From Cadophora sp. MPI-SDFR-AT-0126 (taxonomy: Eukaryota; Ascomycota; Leotiomycetes; Helotiales; Ploettnerulaceae), in assembly GCA_020747065.1 (NCBI GenBank), contig JAGMVK010000006.1, positions 2,356,001 to 2,420,000 of the forward strand: DNA of 64,000 bases. Direction: 5' to 3'. The notes below the pieces were generated by a model, which worked only from the letters and a program-made list of their open reading frames with translations, was not told the origin of the DNA and searched no databases. The position numbers and the translations under genes were made by a program. Of the stretch, positions 56,572-64,000 are shown piece after piece. How positions within the stretch are numbered: the first letter of the stretch is position 1; each line of letters opens with the position of its first letter.

Positions 56572-58300
56572 TGTCAGCAAGGTATCCAGGGCCAGAATTC
56601 TTTTTCAAAGGCAGAATCAACAAAACGGCTGCGAGACTCGAGGGTTTTATGCCTGGGGGCCATGTGTACGGATATACTAACCCTTCACCTGCTTCCGACA
56701 TGTTGTTAACCTTTTATCGCCGAGCACACGAGCAAATGGGAGGCGTTGTTGTCTGTAAACTGGAGAATTCTGAGACTTGATTAGGGATTACGTCCAATAC
56801 ATGCGGGGATACTCGATTGGGTGAGCAAGGGTTGATAATACACACACACCTTCGAGCTTTCTCGATCTCGCAGTGGCCCGAAGCCGCCCAGTAATGGGGT
56901 CGGTAAATCTAGGTTGGGTAGGCCGTACTGTATGCAGTGTAGTGCAGTACTGTGCAAAGGCAAGATTCGTGATCGTTTGCTGCGGTGCAAGAATGGCGCA
57001 GACGCAGACACGGTACGTCTTTGCCTCGTGTCCTTCTTGCCGCTTGTTCAGTTGTACGGCGGGAGATGCAGCAGAAGCAGAAAAGAAGTAGAATTATGCC
57101 CGCACGTTGCACAATCTGGCCTGTGGAGATGGGAGGGGAGGGGAGGAGAGAAGAGGGGGGTTGAGTGAAATGTGAAGGCTGTTTAGTCTGGATTGGGTGT
57201 GAATGGGAGTCTTGGCTCTTCGATCAGGGATTCAGCAGTTAGTTGAAAGGCAGCATGACGTCTTGGGAAGCGAGCAGGCCAGGAGCTCAAGCTCACATGT
57301 GATTGGAGCGGTGAACGGCCCGAGATGGGAGACGGATCGCCGAATCTTCGAATCTTGAACTTGCAATTACTTGTAAATCTCCGTGATGTCAATCAGCCAC
57401 CGACGACGGCCAGAGATGCAGCGGAGCGAGAACCGAAAGCTTTACTTGTTGCTATTTGCTTGCTCGTGGTTGCAACCATCAACACAAGATACGCGAATTA
57501 GAGTAAACCTTACTTACACCGTTTCATGGATACAAATGTGATAAATTGTAAGCCCTAGCTGACAACGGGTAAGCCTCAACTTTGACTTCCAGGGGCCGAA
57601 TATCACCATGAGAGGCAAAACATAGCAAGGTACGCGTCAATCTCACTCGGATGTCACTCGCTAACTGCTCGCTCGCCACCATGATCTCTTATTCCCAAAA
57701 GGGCAAAGCGAGAGAAGCTCTACGAGAGTAATCAGTCAGCTCTTGGCACTTAAAAGAGAAAGCACCTCGCCATGTCCACCAGTGGGAGGTTGTCAGAATG
57801 TCTACATCTCTCTACGAAGCTCTAAGCCACCGTGTTCCACGCACTCACTCCTTTCCTCCTAAATATCTCAATAATACTCTTCAACTGGGCTCATAAATAC
57901 GAATATACGAGTACTGATTTCCCTCGCGATTTATCAACACTCCGGCAACTCACTCTTCCGTCAAGCCGTCGCTGAAGACAAAGTCCCGAGTTCCAAAACG
58001 CACTCTGTTGGAAGCTTTTTCCGCTGACTTATCTTTCATACGATACATACAACCGATCCAATAACACAAAATTCTAAAACGAAAACTTTATCGTGCTGGT
58101 GCTGCGCCTCAATAGCTTCCTCAGCAACTCTATCAACTGGAAGCATGCTATCACTCCTCTTTCATAACAATTTCGAAGTCGCTATTCAGCATCGGCAGTT
58201 TTGCTACCGTTCCGATGTTTTATGCCATGCATCGCAAATCAATAGCGCTTGATGAGAAGTTCACTTTCCTTCATCTTCCAATAGGGGACGGTAAGTCGGC
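56572..58300. promoter_or_regulatory. Upstream region of the OSBP gene, no other gene seen
   Basis: 1.7 kb with short open frames only. The left end should hold the OSBP promoter and leader. No RNA gene or repeat was recognised. Confidence 0.4.
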
Positions 58301-60600
58301 TCTCATTACATCGTGAAACCGAAAACCTGGGCTTGGAGAAGTCCCTCTTTTGGGAAAACGACGGTGTTTCTCTGGACTTCCAGAGATTGCCGCTTATTAC
58401 TGCCGCACAGAATTACCGTGTTTTTGGAAACGATTCGCATGAGTTTTGCTTGTTCTCGATACTGCTGTACAGACTTACCGGGTATTTGGACACGATTTGC
58501 AGTAGTTCGGCTGGGTCTCAATGCTGAATCTCATGTGCGACATGGCGCATTTGTTATTACAGAACCTTCTACCATCTTCACCGCGTACAGCACAGCATCG
58601 TGGTCTTTCCCCTTCTCTGTTCCAAAGCCGCTCATCAACCCCGCCCGCTCAAGTCATGGCACCTTCCTCGCCCATCCCTCGACTGTTTTTGACACCCAAT
58701 TCAAGCCAGTCTATCTCTCGATTTTCTCATGCAGTGCGTCGGCTGGTAGGCATGTGGGTGTAGTTCGGGTGATAATTTTGAGGTCGCAAAGGGGTAGGCA
58801 ACTCTGTCCTTTAGAACAGCGTAAGGCTTGCCAATCAAGTGGGAGGTTGCGGTTGCATCTGGAGCCTTGTACATATCCGAGTTCACAGAAGAGATTCTGA
58901 TCATCGATGAGAGTCCCGAGCTTACCGAAGCATCTTGGCAATCCTAATACTTGTCAGGGTGGAAAGATCTTGAAAGCTTAAGATAAGCTTGCTTGATCTC
59001 AATATCAGAAAAAGACAGGCGCCGGCCGCAGCTGTCTAAACTATCCCACAAGGAGAACCAAGACCGATGTCAAGATCTAGATTGCTATACAGCTCAAATT
59101 CTCATCGATGGGAGTCAACTCGATTGTCAGAGTCCACGGACCAATCAAACTTTCCAGCTACTAAACATGAACCGAGTCAGAACATCTTCAAAGAAGTATC
59201 AACAGACGAGGGACATGTCCCAGACAAAGTAATTGATGGGCAAGCATAATCATGAGACCGGGCACTTACTCGTATTTCCCACAACCTGGCCAGCATGAAC
59301 ACTTTCCATTTTACGTAGCGTGGGAGATCTGTATATTCACTGTCCAAACGGCTGGCTGTTGATCACCCTCAACACCAGTTTGGCCATCGGGATGGCATGC
59401 CAATCTTCGATGAGGAACACCTCCTCGGGGCATAGAACCACCATCTTCTCGTACAAAAGCTCAACGATCTTGCACAACTCTCTTGTTCAAGCGGCCCAGG
59501 TCTGCTGTCTTCGAACTATCGTCCTGGTGCTCGGACTACCACTTCATGCCTGCACTGCGCCTGGCTGGTTCATCATGAGTGTATTTGGGTGTAGGTATTG
59601 AGGAGGGACGTAGCCCCCTAGGGATACCACTTCATGCCTGCACGGCACCCCCCTTCCCCCACTTTTGCCCCAATGTTGAAAGGTTGAAGCCGCTCCGATG
59701 GATGCCCAAGCCACGAGCAAGCTGGTCCATATCAGAACGGACTGGGCATTGGGCTCAGCGCCTTCGAAATGGCCATTTGGACATTTCATCTATGAGAGTT
59801 AACTCGATTGCCGATCTTGTAACCAATGATCATAGTTGGCAAATATGGTCGCGTATCTCGTCAAGCCGCTAAGAGTAAGGTGATTCCATAACAGAAGAGA
59901 CAGCACCACTTCTCGAGGCTCTTGAAATGCTTCGGTCTGTAACGCCAATAGAATGTTAAATAGACATTCACTGCCAGGACGAATGCCCGAAGGGCATCGG
60001 CTGGTCGCCTCGGGAGGCTCACACAGATAATATGGTCGCGTATCTTATCAAGTCGATTTGGCCAGAAGGACACACCATAAGAGAACATCCAGTATCATCT
60101 CTCCCAATTTTTGAAGTACAGAGCATCGGCTGGCATGAACCTAGAGATTGAGTTAATTTCTCACTCACACCAGGTTTTTCAATCTCTACAGAAAATCGAT
60201 CGATATGGAAATACTTACATCTGAATCAGGAATGCTTGGGTATGGCACAGAGTTGTGTCGGTAATGGAGGTACCGGCGATATTTTAGGCGATTTGCGGCT
60301 CTTGGGTACTTGGATACCTCGAATGGAAACCTCAGTGAAGGGGTGATTGGTAATATGGTCGTGTATCTTGTCAAGCCGCTCTGGCACGCTATCAGAATCG
60401 AACATAAGAACCAAGACTTTGAACTTACTGACTTCGTGTCAAGGAAAGTCCACAATTCTCTTCTGCATTGATATTTTGCGAGGCTCGCGTACATCGAGCT
60501 GGCCATCAAGCCTCGGCCCATGCGGCGACCCGGTCCAGCTTCCCAATGGCATCTATCAATGGGCCATCCAAGAAAGCTTTCCATGAATCATTAAGTGAAA
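58301..60600 (-). repeat. Decayed coding-like repeat fragments
   Basis: No intact gene is seen, but related minus-strand fragments recur. A 29-base core (plus strand AATATGGTCGYGTATCTYRT, then CAAGYCG) lies at 60352-60380, 60029-60057 and 59842-59870, reading RLDKIRDHI-like on the minus strand. A peptide like PADALHEKIER or PADALYFKNWER occurs near 58740 and 60110, with PADALRAF near 59990. An IELTLIDE-like element occurs near 58910, 59110 and 59800. Stops and shifts interrupt all of them. ACCACTTCATGCCTGCAC is also duplicated at about 59538 and 59627. This looks like remains of a duplicated gene. Confidence 0.5.
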
Positions 60601-63600
60601 GGGTAAAAGCAACACACCCTTGGAAATCCTTATGGAGGCAAGGGCCCCCCAGCCAGAATATCGGAGTTGTGTCTGCAGCAGACGCTCTGAACTACTCTGC
60701 TATCCGGTGATGCGTTGACCACGGCGCGCTGGGGTATATAGCTTTACTCTGCCTCTTACACACGCTCCAATATCCTCTTTTCCAGAATGATGCTTTGAAG
60801 GTCCGGTGTGCCCTGTAAAGACTTGCAGATGGTGCAACCGTTGGTTGGGTGGAGAAAGCTCGCAGACAGCCGTCACTCCTTATGCCAGAAAACTCAACAA
60901 GTATTGGAGATGAGTTCGCAAACAGAAATCGATCATCCTGGTGTTCCGCCGGCGATGATACTTTTGCATGCTGGTTTATCGCAAAACATCTTCCTGGTAT
61001 CTGCAAATGGTCGGATGTGTTCTCGACTCGTGGAGTGTTGACATGCTGTTCAAGATAAGCGAGACAAGCCTCAGCAGAGCAAATGCCAACCATGAGAGCT
61101 GCTGGCAAGGCTTATCGGGCCAACAACAACCATACACACTGTGGAGTCTGAAATGCTAGGTAAAGATGAACTGGTGACATGGAGCAATCAAGGGCTGGTA
61201 ATATGCACATGACATCCTCCAGTATGATGGACAATGAGGCTATTCGGAAGTATGGAGAAGGAGGAAACCGGCAGATAATTAGCACAATAATCTCGAGGTG
61301 ACGGCTCGCTAAGCAATTGCTCCAGATAGAGACACTGTGACAGTGGCGTCACATTGTTGAGGCATCTTTTCGGGTGGAAAATTATTACCTCACCTGTCGC
61401 CAGCGAGCCAATTCTTGTGTTGTACTCTGCGTGGATCTCCGATCTGTATTGCCGTGGTTGGTGAAGAAGGACAAGTCGTTTCCAGTTGCTATTTCTCGTA
61501 ATCCCATTATTTCATCCTCTGCCAGGAGCATGTTCGACAGATCTGAGACGTTGCGATTGTTCTCGACTGAAATGGGTCAAAACTGTTGCGGCGTAACGAT
61601 AATTCCAGCGGGCTGCTTCTAAGAACATCGCGGAGTGGAGTAATGTTCTAAATTCCCAATTAGTTCACAGGTCTCATTCGAAATCATTGGTACTTGTGCT
61701 CACTCGTAGTTAGCAACACGAATAGTGCAATGCGAACCATTTGTTCTTCTCTCGTGCGATTAGATTGACGATTGTCCTGTCCACTATGCCAAAGTAGATC
61801 GTACCTGCGACCATAAAGCGACTCTGAAGGGGACTCGTTGTACTGTATAAACGCTTGGAAGCATTGGAGAGAATGTTGAATGGCGAGACAGGGAGGTTTG
61901 GTGGTTATTGTAGCGAAGTATAAGCGTGACCTACTTCGTGAGTATTGTAATATCCAATCCATGAGAGGCAGGCCACGGGTCTCGTCGCAGCTTGAGCAAG
62001 TAATCCAGGCTTCAGATAGTAATACTGTAGTGTATCGATATACTTGATCGAGAGGCATGTGGAAGTTGGAGGAGATTTTGGGTTGGACACACGATTTGTG
62101 CAAAGAATCGAAACGAGGGCAGTGGAAGTAGCTGGTAAAACCGTGCCTACATTTTCGGTGCCTTCTGAGATCGCTTTGAAGTTTACAAACCTTTCGGGAT
62201 TCTGAGAAAGCTTAGGACTGCTTTCGTCGCATGTGTTGTGGTCACTCGAGTGGAGGTCTTCGGCAGGGAGGCAAGCTTTAATCTGCTGTCAGAAACAAGT
62301 CAGCTTACTTTCTTCTGTAGATCTTCTCAACGTTAAATCGACGTGTAAGTATATTGCCAATGTCAGGCAGAAGAGTAGTGTGCTACTGATATCCACAGAA
62401 GTGCTAAGCTCGGGGGTGTACTTACTGAACAGATGCCCATCCCAGAGCCGATCCCAGGGCCGATGGAGAAACTGAGCTGTCGACACTCAACTTCAGGGTC
62501 TGCTTCGACAAGATTATATACTCTTCTAGATCTGCCAATCAATCGCAAGCACGTTCTAATTCAATCTTGCTGTTGTAGCCGAAGAAGGATTGTTCGGACT
62601 CTTCGAGTTGCTAGAGTAGCGATCGAGACTGACGGGTCTTAAGCAAGTGCCCTTAGGAGAGACCAGAGGATATCGGAATAGAAAGCCAGCAATAGACCTC
62701 TACTTCAGACTGCAACTCCTATAGAAGGAGGGAGTAGGTGGAGGCATACTTACTGTGTAGAGCAGATCTGGCAAAAAGCCAGTCGTGCAGGATTGAAAGA
62801 GAAACTCGCAGCTCGCTGCTGAAGGTTCTTTGATAAATCTTCTAAAGAATGGGCACGCTTCAACAAGAATATCGCAAAGCAAAGAATTGATGGAAGCGGT
62901 GATTTGTATTGTTGCGGTTGTGGTGCTAGTGGTTGTGTTGTGGGAAGAAAGGAATGTTGGTGGAAGGCGAGATGGACGAGAAGGTGACTGCCGATCGTGG
63001 AAAACTTTCGAAGTATTACTAGGGCTAAAGCCCTGGCTCGAATTCGAGGATTACAAATCTTTAAAGAGGTCATGATAAGTCCAATTGTCATGCATATTTG
63101 TCTTTGGCTAGTCTACTGCTGTTCAAAGTACTTCTGAGCTTGGGGCTAGCATGGAGATGAAGTTTGTCCAGCACAATTACTCTCAAAGGCAGACATTTTT
63201 CGAGTACCCACTCGTGTTCGCATGGAGTAATAACACTACTGTTAGGGCATATACAGCTGTTATTCATGATGTATTAAGCATCTTTGGGAGGGATCACTCT
63301 GGGCTGGTCAAATACAGTTGTGGCGTCTGGTGCCTTTGTGTCTCGAGAAGCTGCCCAGTGATATAGAATTTCGTCCGACTCACATGAGCAAAGCTTCAGC
63401 TGACAGCCATTGAAGAACATGCTATCCATCTCGTCTCTTGCCAACTACTGACCGACATCAAGTATTTGTTGCTTTGCTCAAATCTTTTGGTCCCTCCGAT
63501 AATGTGACTGACATCAAAGCTAGAGACATTGCCATGTAGAGATAAAGTATTGGTTCTGCCTTGTCTATTAGACAATGCCTTCCTTGGATAAGAGGTAGTC

Positions 63601-63654
63601 AGAAAAACAGTTTTTGCCCTTTGAGGAATTGGTTACTTCCATTACTTGCATCCA
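60601..63654. other. Gene-poor region with isolated exon-like blocks
   Basis: About 3 kb with no gene I can support. On the minus strand some open blocks end in good donors (GTAAGT at about 62750 and 62420, GTAAGC at about 62305), but joining them gives no recognisable protein. Other open frames look random. Confidence 0.35.
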
Positions 63655-63999
63655 TTACACGGGAAGTTTTTCTAGAATAACAGAACAGAGTCCCCACATC
63701 GGTTTTTTACTTTTATGACTTTGGGCCCAATCCTGAAAGTACAACTTCTGTTCATGTTTTGTCAATATATCTGACTCGTCGTTGGCAATGTTGATCGAGT
63801 TGTATGACAGCGGTACCCCACTACCCCGCATTTTCAGCCCCCAAACTCTGGACTTCGAGGCAGGACTTGTCTTACTTACGACTATGTTAGAGACCCAGCC
63901 TGTCTGCATATCTTTGATGACCGATTCAACATTAATCACCAGAAGAGGTAATCTCAACACATTATACAGCTCTCGTAGGTGATATTCCGTCAACACCAC
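63655..63999 (-). CDS. Possible partial gene at the right edge
   Basis: A minus-strand frame is open from the right edge to 63655 (about 114 codons). Its first part, LTEYHLRELYNVLRLPLLVI, NVESVIKDMQTGW, looks like protein. A GTAAGTAAG donor follows near 63880, so only the first 115 bases may be exon. No family was recognised. It could be the end of a gene lying mostly outside the window, or chance. Confidence 0.25.
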   Translation of the reverse strand: MVLTEYHLRELYNVLRLPLLVINVESVIKDMQTGWVSNIVVSKTSPASKSRVWGLKMRGSGVPLSYNSINIANDESDILTKHEQKLYFQDWAQSHKSKKPMWGLCSVILEKLPV

Positions 64000-64000
64000 T

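Noticed and set aside
58313..58900. Plus-strand open frame of 195 codons
   Set aside because: It has no ATG at its start, shows no motif, and overlaps minus-strand repeat fragments that look more protein-like.
60640..60715. tRNA-like stretch on the minus strand (GCAGAGTAGTTCAGAGCG)
   Set aside because: The start resembles a D-arm, but there is no TTCGA-type T-loop box and no acceptor stem pairing that I could find.
61684..62103. Minus-strand open frame of 139 codons
   Set aside because: Composition is plausible, but there is no start, domain or consistent splice partner.

Overview
The window is nuclear DNA of a filamentous ascomycete (Pezizomycotina). The evidence is the gene content: short GT-AG introns of about 45-100 bases in most genes, Zn2Cys6 regulators, an RTA1 protein, a HET-NACHT protein, a 2EXR relic, small cysteine-rich secreted proteins and housekeeping genes of clear fungal type. 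The class is not certain; I would guess Leotiomycetes. No rRNA, tRNA, CRISPR array or intact transposon was seen. Exon structures were built by hand from splice signals, reading-frame continuity and remembered family motifs; no search was run.

Left part (1-19.7 kb): a compact metabolic block. It holds an NCS1 nucleobase-type permease (3' part), an FAD monooxygenase, a homogentisate 1,2-dioxygenase with intact iron ligands and a C-terminal tail, a divergently transcribed cytochrome P450, an RTA1 membrane protein, an Upc2-like regulator with an apparent frame break, an HSL-type alpha/beta hydrolase, a second Zn2Cys6 regulator and a complete NADPH-cytochrome P450 reductase. Together these could hydroxylate, ring-open and hydrolyse an aromatic compound, with regulators and electron supply in the same block. 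This reading is inference from neighbourhood.

Middle left (19.7-29.6 kb): conserved housekeeping genes. These are the complex III assembly factor CBP4, a farnesylation-box Skt5/Chs4-like chitin synthase activator with SEL1 repeats, the mitochondrial pyruvate carrier subunit MPC2 and, divergent from it, the 10.5 kDa complex I subunit (NDUFA2/NI8M) split into four small exons.

Accessory island (30-41 kb): a 2EXR-domain pseudogene with three nonsense codons but no frameshift; two related F-box-like genes, one intact and one decayed; between them a gene made from the NAD-binding half of glyceraldehyde-3-phosphate dehydrogenase without the catalytic half; and a HET-NACHT NLR-like gene. Gaps here are large and one is CTAG-rich.

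Right part: a small catabolic-looking set (42-46.4 kb; Fe(II)/2-oxoglutarate-type oxygenase, HpcH/HpaI aldolase, MFS transporter), two small secreted cysteine-rich proteins (46.8 and 49.3 kb), the F1-ATPase assembly factor ATP12, and a long oxysterol-binding protein (ankyrin, PH, FFAT, ORD). From 56.6 kb to the right edge I can support no intact gene. The stretch 58.3-60.6 kb carries repeated, decayed coding-like fragments on the minus strand.
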